Counted from the stretch's first letter, positions 7,595 through 14,876 are shown. The stretch: 19,812 bases of DNA from Paralcaligenes sp039935015 (GCA_039935015.1 JBDTLC010000081.1:1-19812), one strand, 5' to 3'. Notes: a model not told the origin generated them from the sequence alone. A program made the numbers and translations.

Positions 7595-8113
7595 ATGAGC
7601 GATACCGCCACTGAAGCGACCAATCCAGAGCTGATCCCTGACCTGGAGAGCCGCACTGTTCCGGAAGATCACCACGATTTGCGGCTCTGGCTGCGTCTGC
7701 TGACATGCTGCAACCTGATCGAGGGCGAAATCCGCAGCCGACTGCGCACCGGGTATGAAACCACCCTGCCGCGCTTTGACTTGATGGCGCAGTTGTTGCG
7801 CGAGCCCGCGGGCATGAAAATGAGCGAACTTTCGCGACACATGATGGTCACCAACGGCAATATTACCGGCATTACCGATCAGCTCGAGAAAGAAGGCTTG
7901 GTCGAGCGTATCAAAGTCGCCTCCGACCGCCGTAGCTCGCTCATCCGGCTAACCACCAAAGGCAAGCGCATCTTCAAGAAAATGGCTGTGGCCCACGAGC
8001 AATGGATTCAAGGCCTGCTAGGGGGTCTGTCAGAAAAAAGCAGCAAAGCCTTGTTTGAGGCTTTAGGAGAGCTCAAACTGCTAACCCAGCCGCGCCGACC
8101 CAGACGCAATTAA
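7595..8113 (+). CDS. MarR-family transcriptional regulator
   Basis: This 172-residue protein has the MarR winged-helix core. LPRFDLMAQLLREPAGMKMSELS leads into the recognition helix VTNGNITGITDQLEKEGLV (about 85-103), and the wing DRRSSLIRLTTKGK (about 111-124) has the DxR signature. The N-terminal 25 residues are acidic and probably disordered. It is divergent from the abm operon, and such regulators usually repress adjacent aromatic genes until an aromatic acid or its CoA thioester binds; aryl-CoA ligands are known for related regulators. The 20-bp palindrome at the abmA promoter is the likely site. The ATG at 7595 lacks a strong Shine-Dalgarno (only AAGAGA about 14 bases upstream). Target and ligand are inferred. 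Confidence 0.9.
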   Translation: MSDTATEATNPELIPDLESRTVPEDHHDLRLWLRLLTCCNLIEGEIRSRLRTGYETTLPRFDLMAQLLREPAGMKMSELSRHMMVTNGNITGITDQLEKEGLVERIKVASDRRSSLIRLTTKGKRIFKKMAVAHEQWIQGLLGGLSEKSSKALFEALGELKLLTQPRRPRRN

Positions 8114-8135
8114 GAGGGCGGTTGGGTGGGGCGGA

Positions 8136-8224
8136 GATGGCAGCCACAAGGGCTGCCGCTACAATAACGTACCTGCTGCAAACAAAATGTACCTATCGTA
8201 GTGGCAGCCCTTGTGGCTGCCATC
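8136..8224. repeat. pair of inverted REP-like hairpins (BIME-like)
   Basis: Two 22-bp arms (8136-8157 and 8203-8224) are perfect reverse complements across a 45-base centre, and similarity continues imperfectly inward (CTACAATA against CTACGATA). Each arm is itself a hairpin: GGCAGCC and GGCTGCC flank a 5-base loop. This nested symmetry is typical of dispersed REP elements placed head to head. The right arm ends 27 bases before the argJ ATG. Whether it recurs in the genome cannot be seen here. Confidence 0.75.
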
Positions 8225-8251
8225 CCCCCACTGCCCGCCGAGCCAACCGCC

Positions 8252-9478
8252 ATGACTGTTAATCTGCATATTCCATCCGAATCCGACATCTTCTCTGTGG
8301 CCGGGATTGAAATCGGCATTGCCCAAGCGGGCATACGCAAGGCAAATCGACGCGACTTAACCGTGTTTCGCCTCTGTCCTGGCTCTTCGGTTGCGGGGGT
8401 ATTCACCCAAAACCGGTTTCGGGCCGCTCCGGTGCAAGTTTGTGAAAAACATCTGGCCAACGGCCAAGATATCCGCGCACTGGTCATCAACACGGGCAAT
8501 GCCAACGCCGGTACCGGAGAGTCCGGCCTGCAGGCGGCTCGTCAGACCTGCACATCGCTCGCAGGGCTGCTGGGTATCGAGGCAGAACAGGTTTTGCCCT
8601 TCTCCACCGGCGTGATTCTCGAGCCGCTGCCCGTGGACCGCCTGACTGCCGCCCTACCCCAAGCCGTGGACAGCTTTGGCACCAACCGCTGGTTTGACGC
8701 TGCCCACAGCATCATGACTACCGATACACAGCCCAAAATCGTATCGCGGCGACTCGATATCGGCGGAAAGACCGTCACCATTACCGGAATCAGCAAAGGC
8801 GCAGGCATGATCCGCCCGAATATGGCCACGATGCTGGGGTTTCTGGCAACCGATGCGGGCGTGGCGCCGGCGCTTCTCAAAACGGTGACCGCCTCTATCG
8901 CCAACCGCTCGTTCAATCGCATTACCGTCGATGGCGACACGTCGACCAATGACTCCTTCATCATCATGGCAACCGGGCAAGCGGGCTTATACATCGACGC
9001 GGACACCCATTCACTTTATCCCGCGCTCTACGAAGCTCTGGTCAGCGCCGCAACCGAATTGGCCCAGAAAATTATCCGCGACGCCGAAGGGGCAACCAAA
9101 TTCATGACCATCCAGGTCGAACAGGCCAAAAATACCGAAGAAGCCCTGAAGGTCGCTTACTCCGTAGCGCAGTCGCCCTTGGTCAAGACAGCCTTTTTTG
9201 CGTCCGATCCCAACCTTGGGCGCATCCTGTGCGCCATCGGTTACGCCGGCATTGCCGATATGGACGTCAGCAAAATCAACCTATGGCTGGGCGACGTACT
9301 GGTTGCAAGCCAGGGGGGCCGCCACCCCGACTACCAAGAGGCAGACGGTCAGCGAATCATGCAAGAACCCGAAATTCTAGTGCGCATCGGCCTGGGGCGT
9401 GGTGATGCGTCCGACACGGTCTATACCTGCGACTTTTCGCATGATTATGTCAGCATCAACGCAGATTACCGATCGTAG
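8252..9478 (+). CDS. argJ: bifunctional glutamate N-acetyltransferase/ornithine acetyltransferase
   Basis: ArgJ transfers the acetyl group from N-acetylornithine to glutamate in the cyclic arginine pathway; the bifunctional form also uses acetyl-CoA. The 408-residue length matches the family. KGAGMIRPNMATMLGF contains the self-cleavage site, with Thr193 becoming the N-terminal nucleophile of the beta chain. NTGNANAGTG (oxyanion region), TVDGDTSTNDS and the C-terminal NADYRS are also typical. The frame can be extended back to a GTG at 8201, but those codons are simply the REP arm; ATG 8252 gives the usual N-terminus MTVNLHIPSES. No strong Shine-Dalgarno is visible. It is followed by the rplU promoter. 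Confidence 0.95.
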   Translation: MTVNLHIPSESDIFSVAGIEIGIAQAGIRKANRRDLTVFRLCPGSSVAGVFTQNRFRAAPVQVCEKHLANGQDIRALVINTGNANAGTGESGLQAARQTCTSLAGLLGIEAEQVLPFSTGVILEPLPVDRLTAALPQAVDSFGTNRWFDAAHSIMTTDTQPKIVSRRLDIGGKTVTITGISKGAGMIRPNMATMLGFLATDAGVAPALLKTVTASIANRSFNRITVDGDTSTNDSFIIMATGQAGLYIDADTHSLYPALYEALVSAATELAQKIIRDAEGATKFMTIQVEQAKNTEEALKVAYSVAQSPLVKTAFFASDPNLGRILCAIGYAGIADMDVSKINLWLGDVLVASQGGRHPDYQEADGQRIMQEPEILVRIGLGRGDASDTVYTCDFSHDYVSINADYRS

Positions 9479-9505
9479 ACGGGTCTTGTGGAATGCCGCA
9501 ACGCC

Positions 9506-9535
9506 TTGACTTAAAACACAAAATCACGCTAATAT
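9506..9535 (+). promoter_or_regulatory. sigma70 promoter of rplU-rpmA
   Basis: TTGACT (9506-9511) and TAATAT (9530-9535) are spaced by 18 bases, placing the start near 9542. This is about 40 bases upstream of the rplU ATG and follows argJ closely, as expected for a strong ribosomal-protein promoter. Confidence 0.7.
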
Positions 9536-9541
9536 GTACGG

Positions 9542-9558
9542 CTTGGCATTTTGCCAAG
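9542..9558 (+). promoter_or_regulatory. stem-loop at the predicted 5' end of the rplU mRNA
   Basis: CTTGGCA and TGCCAAG form a perfect 7-bp stem with a 3-base TTT loop. It begins at the predicted transcription start, so it would sit at the extreme 5' end of the rplU-rpmA message and end 9 bases before the AGAGGT Shine-Dalgarno (9568-9573). It could stabilise the mRNA or be an L21 autoregulatory site. Confidence 0.5.
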
Positions 9559-9581
9559 GTATATTTTAGAGGTATTCCCAC

Positions 9582-9893
9582 ATGTACGCGGTCATAAAAA
9601 CCGGTGGCAAGCAGTATCGCGTTGCCGCTGGTCAAAAACTTAAGGTAGAACAGATACCGGCAGACATTGGGCAAGAAATTACGCTAGACCAGGTTTTATC
9701 GGTAGGCGAAGGCGACCAATTAAAAATTGGCACGCCCTTGGTTGTCGGCGCCGTGGTCAGGGCAACCGTTCTTGCGCAAGGCCGGCACGACAAGGTCAAG
9801 ATCTTCAAGATGCGCCGTCGCAAGCATTATCAAAAGCGTCAAGGCCATCGGCAGAACTACACCGAACTTCGCATCGAAGCCGTTACGGCTTAA
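9582..9893 (+). CDS. rplU: 50S ribosomal protein L21
   Basis: The 103-residue protein is full length for bacterial L21. It starts MYAVIKTGGKQYRVAAGQKLKVE, and its basic C-terminal part (KMRRRKHYQKRQGHRQNYTELRI) is the 23S rRNA-binding signature. AGAGGT about 8 bases upstream is the ribosome binding site. It forms a two-gene unit with rpmA 37 bases downstream, the conserved order in proteobacteria. It sits in the large ribosomal subunit. Confidence 0.98.
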   Translation: MYAVIKTGGKQYRVAAGQKLKVEQIPADIGQEITLDQVLSVGEGDQLKIGTPLVVGAVVRATVLAQGRHDKVKIFKMRRRKHYQKRQGHRQNYTELRIEAVTA

Positions 9894-9930
9894 ATCTCGA
9901 TTCAACGGTTTTGTATAGCAGGAGCTAAAC

Positions 9931-10191
9931 ATGGCACACAAAAAAGGCGGCGGATCAACCCATAACGGCCGCGACTCAGAATCCAAACGGCTAGGCGTTA
10001 AAACCTACGGCGGCGAAAACATCTTGCCAGGCGCAATCATCGTGCGCCAGCGTGGCACGCGTTTTCATCCCGGCGTCAACGTCGGCATGGGCAAAGACCA
10101 CACACTGTACTCGCTGGTCGAGGGCAAAGTGTTATTTGCCGTCAAAGGCGCACTGAACAAGCCCACCGTATCGGTGGTTACGGCCAAATAA
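9931..10191 (+). CDS. rpmA: 50S ribosomal protein L27
   Basis: This 86-residue L27 begins MAHKKGGGSTHNGRDS, so its N-terminus is the proteobacterial form, not the cleaved Firmicutes form. That N-terminal tail reaches the peptidyl-transferase centre. KRLGVKTYGGE, IIVRQRGTRFHPG and GMGKDHTLYSL are the conserved core. A GGAG Shine-Dalgarno precedes the ATG, and a strong intrinsic terminator follows 20 bases after the stop. Confidence 0.98.
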   Translation: MAHKKGGGSTHNGRDSESKRLGVKTYGGENILPGAIIVRQRGTRFHPGVNVGMGKDHTLYSLVEGKVLFAVKGALNKPTVSVVTAK

Positions 10192-10211
10192 TACTTGGCC
10201 TGCTTGCCAGT

Positions 10212-10246
10212 AAAGGCTCTGCCGTAGAGGCAGGGCCTTTTGTTTT
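10212..10246 (+). terminator. intrinsic terminator after rpmA
   Basis: AAAGGCTCTGCC (10212-10223), loop GTAGA, and GGCAGGGCCTTT (10229-10240) form a 12-pair stem with one U-G wobble, running into TTTTGTTTT. It separates the ribosomal unit from obgE. Confidence 0.88.
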
Positions 10247-10322
10247 AGAATAGTCAGGTCACGCGCTAAGCAAGCTCGCGAGCCTTGTTACTAGCCGCAC
10301 ACCCCACATAGATCACAACATC

Positions 10323-11483
10323 ATGAAATTCGTAGACGAAGCAACCATCGAAGTCATCGCCGGCAAGGGCGGCAATGGCGTGGCGAGCTTTCGCCGCGAA
10401 AAATTTATCCCCAAAGGCGGCCCCGACGGCGGCGATGGCGGCCGTGGTGGCAGCATTTACGCTATCGCCGACCGCAATATCAATACGCTGATCGACTTTC
10501 GCTATGCACGCCTGCATCGCGCCAAAAATGGCGAAAACGGCCGTGGCTCGGATCAGTATGGAGCTGCGGCGCCCGACATCACCTTGCGCGTCCCGGTAGG
10601 CACCATCGTCCAGGACGCCGAAACCGGAGAACAACTATTCGATCTGGACCACCATCTCGAGCAGGTTACGCTCGCCGCAGGCGGCGAAGGCGGAGCAGGT
10701 AACCTACACTTCAAATCCAGCACCAACCGCGCCCCACGTCAATGGACGCCCGGCAAGGAAGGCGAGCAACGCAAGCTGCGCCTCGAACTAAAAGTACTGG
10801 CCGACGTGGGCCTGCTGGGCATGCCCAACGCCGGTAAATCCACGCTAATCACCAAAATATCAAACGCGCGGCCCAAAATTGCCGACTATCCTTTCACTAC
10901 GCTGCATCCCAATCTGGGCGTTGTGCGCACTTCCCCCTCGCGCAGCTTTGTCGTGGCCGACATACCCGGCTTAATCGAAGGCGCCTCCGAAGGTGCCGGT
11001 CTGGGCCACCTGTTTTTGCGCCATCTGGCCCGTACACGCGTGCTGCTGCATCTGGTCGACGTATCGTCGCCCGACCCCGACGCCGATCCCGTCCTGCCGG
11101 CGGTCAGCAACGCCCTGGCCATCGTCGAAGAATTGCGGCTTTATGACGCTGAACTGTACGCCAAGCCTCGCTGGCTGGTACTGAACAAACTTGATATGGT
11201 GGCCGACCCCGATCAGCTCAAGCAACGCTTTTGCGACGCCTTGAAATGGACCGGGCCAGTCTTCTGCATCTCCGCCCTGACTGGCGATGGTACACAGGAA
11301 CTTATCTGGCAGTTGCAAGATTGGCTCGATGCGGAACGCAATCGGGCTCACCTTGCGCAGGACCAGGCCGATGGCACTTATATTGCAGAAGATCCGCGAT
11401 TTGACGACACCCGTAACGATGCCCAATCCAGCCAGCCCCCCAACCCAGATCTGGACGACCCTCGTTTCAGAAATCAGGACTGA
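10323..11483 (+). CDS. obgE: Obg-family GTPase ObgE/CgtA
   Basis: The 386-residue protein has the glycine-rich Obg fold at 1-159 (GKGGNGVASFRREKF, KGGPDGGDGGRGGS) followed by the G domain. G1 is GMPNAGKST (166-174), G2 TTLHP (192-196), G3 DIPGLIEGA (213-221), G4 NKLD (288-291) and G5 SALT (317-320). The acidic C-terminal tail (about 345-386) is of the variable proteobacterial type. ObgE is an essential GTPase in 50S subunit assembly and stress control. ATG 10323 gives the canonical MKFVDEA start, though no clear Shine-Dalgarno precedes it. Its place after rplU-rpmA and before proB is the conserved betaproteobacterial order. No clear promoter was seen in the 76 bases after the rpmA terminator. 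Confidence 0.97.
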   Translation: MKFVDEATIEVIAGKGGNGVASFRREKFIPKGGPDGGDGGRGGSIYAIADRNINTLIDFRYARLHRAKNGENGRGSDQYGAAAPDITLRVPVGTIVQDAETGEQLFDLDHHLEQVTLAAGGEGGAGNLHFKSSTNRAPRQWTPGKEGEQRKLRLELKVLADVGLLGMPNAGKSTLITKISNARPKIADYPFTTLHPNLGVVRTSPSRSFVVADIPGLIEGASEGAGLGHLFLRHLARTRVLLHLVDVSSPDPDADPVLPAVSNALAIVEELRLYDAELYAKPRWLVLNKLDMVADPDQLKQRFCDALKWTGPVFCISALTGDGTQELIWQLQDWLDAERNRAHLAQDQADGTYIAEDPRFDDTRNDAQSSQPPNPDLDDPRFRNQD

Positions 11484-11515
11484 CATTTCTCAACTTTCAT
11501 ACGCTGGCCTCACCC

Positions 11516-12685
11516 ATGTCTGCAGCCAACCCCGCCACGTCTGCCGTCGCCAAAGCGCGGCGTCTTGTCGCTAAAGTAGGTTCTTCACTTGTTACCAATG
11601 AGGGCAAGGGTATCGATCTGGTAGCCGTTTCTCAATGGGCGGCGCAGATTGCCGTATTGCATGCACAGGGTCGGCAACTTGTACTGGTCTCGAGCGGCGC
11701 CATCGCCGAAGGCATGGCGCGCCTGGGCTGGACCCATCGCCCTCACACCATGAATGAACTACAAGCGGCGGCAGCGGTAGGCCAGATGGGGCTTATACAG
11801 GCCTATGAGGTCGCCTTTGCCAAACACAATATACGCACTGCTCAAATTCTGTTGACCCACGAAGATCTGGCCGACCGGCGTCGCTACCTGAATGCTCGAA
11901 CCACGCTATACACGCTCCTGTCGCTTGGCGTGGTGCCCATCGTGAACGAAAACGATACTGTGGTGACCGACGAAATCCGGCTGGGCGATAACGACACGCT
12001 AGGCGCGCTGGTTACCAACCTAATTGAAGCCGAAGCACTCATTATCCTGACTGACCAGCGCGGCCTGTATAACGCAGACCCGCGAAAAAACCCCGACGCG
12101 CAGTTCATCTCGATTGCCCAGGCGGGCGATCCTGCGCTGGAGGCCATGGCGGGCGGAGCCGGCAGTGGCATCGGAACCGGCGGCATGCTCACTAAAGTAC
12201 TGGCCGCCAAGCGAGCCGCCAATAGCGGCGGACATACCATAATAGCGTCAGGACGCGAGCCCGATGTGCTCATACGCCTGGCAAAAGGCGAACGTATAGG
12301 CAGCGAACTAAGAGCCATATTGCCGGTGCGCTCCGCTCGCAAACGGTGGCTTGCCAACCACCTGCGATTGCGCGGACGCATTACGCTCGACATAGGGGCA
12401 GTGCGCGCCATCATGCAGAACCATAAAAGCCTGCTCTCAATTGGGGTCACCGCCGTAGAAGGCGAATTCGAACGCGGCGACGTCGTCGCCTGCGTCGATC
12501 AGCACGGCGTCGAGTGCGGTCGCGGACTGATCAATTATTCATCCACCGACACACGCCGCATCATGCGCCAACCCAGCAGCCGCATCCCTGAAATCCTGGG
12601 GAGCATGTCAGACCAAGAACTCATGCACCGCGACAATATGGTGTTTGTAAGGGCGCAGACACAAGAGGCGCTGGCGCCTCAATAG
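11516..12685 (+). CDS. proB: glutamate 5-kinase
   Basis: ProB phosphorylates glutamate to gamma-glutamyl phosphate, the first and feedback-controlled step of proline synthesis. The amino-acid-kinase domain spans about 15-265: KVGSSLVTNEGKG, LVSSGAIAEGMARLGW, VPIVNENDTVVTDEIRLGDNDTLGA (split over two strands), TDQRGLYNADPR and GIGTGGMLTKVLAAK. A C-terminal PUA domain follows (about 285-375, LRLRGRITLDIGAVRAI, YSSTDTRRIM). Length 389 is usual for the two-domain form. It starts 32 bases after obgE and is probably cotranscribed. No strong Shine-Dalgarno is seen at ATG 11516, but the protein alignment from there is complete. proA is not in the window. Confidence 0.96.
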   Translation: MSAANPATSAVAKARRLVAKVGSSLVTNEGKGIDLVAVSQWAAQIAVLHAQGRQLVLVSSGAIAEGMARLGWTHRPHTMNELQAAAAVGQMGLIQAYEVAFAKHNIRTAQILLTHEDLADRRRYLNARTTLYTLLSLGVVPIVNENDTVVTDEIRLGDNDTLGALVTNLIEAEALIILTDQRGLYNADPRKNPDAQFISIAQAGDPALEAMAGGAGSGIGTGGMLTKVLAAKRAANSGGHTIIASGREPDVLIRLAKGERIGSELRAILPVRSARKRWLANHLRLRGRITLDIGAVRAIMQNHKSLLSIGVTAVEGEFERGDVVACVDQHGVECGRGLINYSSTDTRRIMRQPSSRIPEILGSMSDQELMHRDNMVFVRAQTQEALAPQ

Positions 12686-12695
12686 GGTTTTTTTT
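12665..12695 (+). terminator. possible terminator overlapping the proB stop
   Basis: GAGGCG (12665-12670) and CGCCTC (12675-12680) pair across a CTGG loop inside the last codons of proB. A T8 run follows at 12688-12695 after seven intervening bases that include the stop codon. The gap between stem and T-run makes this a weak, atypical candidate. Confidence 0.4.
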
Positions 12696-12770
12696 GGGGA
12701 GACAGCATGTATTTCAGAAAAATGGCGCCTGCAAGGAGTGGCACCGCAGCAAGCTCAGGCATCGCACATG

Positions 12771-13691
12771 TCAACTCGTCTTTAAAGGACGCTTCTCCTG
12801 CACCAGCACGGCCGCCAGCCTGGTCTGCAGAAACTCGATAAATACACGAACTTTAGCTGGCACCATCCGCGACGGGAACAAAGCCAAAAGCGGAATCGGC
12901 TTGAACTCCCATTCGGGCAAAACCCGCTGCAAGCGTTCTGCCATGCCCATGTTGACAGACCAGTGAGTAGGCAAGGGGGCAATGCCCAAGCCTTGCAAGG
13001 CCATGCGCTGTAACATCACGATGTTATTGATCGCCAGACGCCCGGCCACTGGGACTTTTTCGATTTTTGACCCAGATGTAAGCACCCATGTGGAATCCTC
13101 TTTGCCCACACCAGCCCGCAGGCATTGATGGCCAGGCAGGTCATTCGGTAATAATGGAGCCCCGTAACGGGCCAGATATCCGGACGAGGCATACAGGCAA
13201 ATCGGCACATTCGTAATCAGCCGCGAAATGACACCCGAGTCAGGCTGCGAGCCGAAACGAATCACAATATCGAAAGAATCGGCCAACAAGTCAATGGGAT
13301 TGATACCCAAGTCAAGCTGGCACTCGATGTCCGGATATTGCTCACAAAAATCGCGCAATATGATTGGCATGAAAATGAGCGAAAAGCTGGCAGGCATCGA
13401 TATGTGCAGGCGGCCTTTAGGCAGTTGCGCGACCTCCAGCAATTGTTCGTGGGCGATACGCGCCTCGGCAACAATGTGTTGGCAGCGCTCGAAATAAACA
13501 CTGCCTGCTTCAGTCAGCTCCATTTTCCGGGTACTTCGCTTGAGCAGCCGCACGCCAATCTGGCGTTCGAGCTCACTAATGCGACGCGATAGCGTTGAAA
13601 CCGGCATATCCAGCGCCTCAGCCGCGCGACTGAAATTCTTGCGTTTGGCCACTTCGACAAATAGCGCAATATCGTTCAGCGACGTAGCCAT
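12771..13691 (-). CDS. LysR-family transcriptional regulator
   Basis: A 306-residue LysR protein. The N-terminal winged HTH (4-63) is FVEVAKRKNFSRAAEALDMP then VSTLSRRISELERQIGVRLL. The effector-binding domain (about 90-295) belongs to the DsdA/CrgA-like group, with GRLHISMPASFS and the ALQGLGIAPLPTHW region near the C-terminus. It is convergent with proB and divergent from the DUF4148 gene; the 205-base AT-rich gap between them carries two dyads (13711-13727 and 13750-13763), a usual place for autoregulation. The effector is unknown. The ATG at 13689-13691 lacks a strong Shine-Dalgarno but gives the expected N-terminus MATSLNDIALFVEV. Confidence 0.93.
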   Translation of the reverse strand: MATSLNDIALFVEVAKRKNFSRAAEALDMPVSTLSRRISELERQIGVRLLKRSTRKMELTEAGSVYFERCQHIVAEARIAHEQLLEVAQLPKGRLHISMPASFSLIFMPIILRDFCEQYPDIECQLDLGINPIDLLADSFDIVIRFGSQPDSGVISRLITNVPICLYASSGYLARYGAPLLPNDLPGHQCLRAGVGKEDSTWVLTSGSKIEKVPVAGRLAINNIVMLQRMALQGLGIAPLPTHWSVNMGMAERLQRVLPEWEFKPIPLLALFPSRMVPAKVRVFIEFLQTRLAAVLVQEKRPLKTS

Positions 13692-13710
13692 TGTTTATTC
13701 CAAAAATGAT

Positions 13711-13727
13711 AATAGTTTCTTACTATT
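13711..13727. promoter_or_regulatory. inverted repeat near the LysR start
   Basis: AATAGT and ACTATT flank a 5-base TTCTT centre, about 20 bases upstream of the lysR ATG. Its position fits an autoregulatory LysR site, but the arms are short and AT-rich. Confidence 0.35.
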
Positions 13728-13749
13728 TCCATGTGTATTACCCTGATTA

Positions 13750-13763
13750 TTCCATATATGGAA
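13750..13763. promoter_or_regulatory. 14-bp perfect palindrome, candidate LysR operator
   Basis: TTCCATATATGGAA is a perfect dyad that contains the T-N11-A arrangement typical of LysR sites. A related partial copy, TTTCCATG, lies at 13726-13733. It sits between the divergent lysR and DUF4148 genes. Binding is inferred. Confidence 0.45.
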
Positions 13764-13896
13764 ATATATTTACAATAATAAGGGTTTCTACTAGGATCGA
13801 AAAAGCACACACTCATTACATCGACAAACGCTTGCAACCAGCAAGCCTGGCAATAGGAAGCCCATTCGATCTACTTAAATGTAAACGGAGTTTGAT

Positions 13897-14277
13897 ATGA
13901 AAACCTTAGCAACGACATTAATGATTTCTTTATCCCTCATCGCAGGCATAGCTCAAGCAGCCACTTCGACCGATGTCTCGACAACCAAAACCCGTGCGCA
14001 AGTCGTGACGGAGTTGCAGCAAGCGCGCGCCCAAGGCCTGCTCAGCAACGGTGAACTGGATTACCCGCCTGTCATAGCCAGCACCAGCAGCGAAACACGT
14101 GCTCAAGTGGTCGCTGAATTGCACGCTGCCGAGGCGGCCGGCCAGATGAGTCGCGGTGAAACCAATTATCCGCCTGTTTCGGCCAACACCAAGACCAGCA
14201 CTACGACCCGCGCCGCAGTAGAGGCTGAATACACCAAGCTGGCTGGATCAGACCAACTGCCTACCGCGACATTCTAA
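13897..14277 (+). CDS. secreted DUF4148-domain protein with tandem repeats
   Basis: A 126-residue protein with a clear signal peptide: KT, a hydrophobic core LATTLMISLSLIAGI, and an AQA cleavage site after about residue 21. The mature part has two near-identical DUF4148-like units, TRAQVVTELQQARAQG...YPPV and TRAQVVAELHAAEAAG...YPPV, and a shorter third unit, TRAAVEAEYTKLAG. DUF4148 proteins are small exported proteins common in Burkholderiales with no settled function. A periplasmic or outer-surface location is likely. ACGGAG lies about 8 bases upstream of the ATG. It is divergent from the LysR gene, and a strong stem-loop follows. Regulation by that LysR is only a positional guess. Confidence 0.87.
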   Translation: MKTLATTLMISLSLIAGIAQAATSTDVSTTKTRAQVVTELQQARAQGLLSNGELDYPPVIASTSSETRAQVVAELHAAEAAGQMSRGETNYPPVSANTKTSTTTRAAVEAEYTKLAGSDQLPTATF

Positions 14278-14300
14278 ACAAGTGCTGCGCCGCATAAAGC

Positions 14301-14327
14301 ATAGGCGCCCACTCAGTGGGCGCCTAT
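14301..14327. terminator. bidirectional hairpin between DUF4148 gene and lrp-type gene
   Basis: ATAGGCGCCCAC (14301-14312) and GTGGGCGCCTAT (14316-14327) are perfectly complementary with a TCA loop. It lies 24 bases after the DUF4148 stop and includes the TAG stop of the convergent regulator (14324-14326). Neither side has a strong T-run (TATTTCTG on plus), so it may act as a shared terminator/mRNA 3' stabiliser. Confidence 0.65.
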
Positions 14328-14812
14328 TTCTGTGCCGCTATAAATAGCGTTTCTTTGATTTCCTCCATGACCACGCAACTTTTGGTCTGGGTTACGCCCG
14401 GCAGGCGCAACAAAATATCTCCCAGCAGTGCCCGATACTGACCGATTTCTTTGATCCGCGCCTTCAACAGGTAATCAAAATCTCCTGACACCAAATGGCA
14501 CTCCAACACATGAGGGATGCAAAGCACCTCACGCCGAAAATCGTCGAAGCTGCGGTCGGACTTGCTGGACATGGAGATCTCGACAAACACCAGCAACCCC
14601 GCATCAAGCGCGACCGGCGAAACATGGGCGTGATAGCCGGTAATCACCCGGTCGCGTTCCAGTCTTTTGACTCGCTCTATGCACGGCGTAACCGTCAGAC
14701 CCACGGCCTCGGCCAGTTCCGTCATGGACATGCGGCCGTCACGCTGCAGCAGATCCAGAATGTGCCGATCGAGTTTGTCGAGCGCGTGAACAGGATAACG
14801 TTGTACTCTCAA
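14324..14812 (-). CDS. Lrp/AsnC-family transcriptional regulator
   Basis: A 162-residue Lrp-type regulator. The HTH is at about 12-60 (LDKLDRHILDLLQRDGRMSM, then LTVTPCIERVKRLERDRVI), and the RAM/effector domain is at about 75-150 (LVFVEISMSSKSDRSFDDF, SGDFDYLLKARIKEIGQY). The only usable start in the open frame is TTG 14812; GGAG lies 7 bases upstream, so this rare start is well supported. It is divergent from dadA. Lrp-type proteins of this kind (DadR/BkdR-like) activate D-amino acid dehydrogenase operons in response to alanine or other amino acids in related proteobacteria, which fits the arrangement. Confidence 0.93.
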   Translation of the reverse strand: MRVQRYPVHALDKLDRHILDLLQRDGRMSMTELAEAVGLTVTPCIERVKRLERDRVITGYHAHVSPVALDAGLLVFVEISMSSKSDRSFDDFRREVLCIPHVLECHLVSGDFDYLLKARIKEIGQYRALLGDILLRLPGVTQTKSCVVMEEIKETLFIAAQK

Positions 14813-14876
14813 GGCCTCGCTCCATTAGACCGGATGGCGTCCGGCCGTTAATGCTGATGCGCGTGACAATAACATC

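Noticed and set aside
8201..8251. GTG-started N-terminal extension of argJ
   Set aside because: The extra codons are the right arm of the REP-like repeat; the ATG at 8252 gives the usual ArgJ N-terminus.
12694..12966. Plus-strand frame after proB
   Set aside because: It runs mostly antisense to the LysR effector domain and has no recognisable domain.
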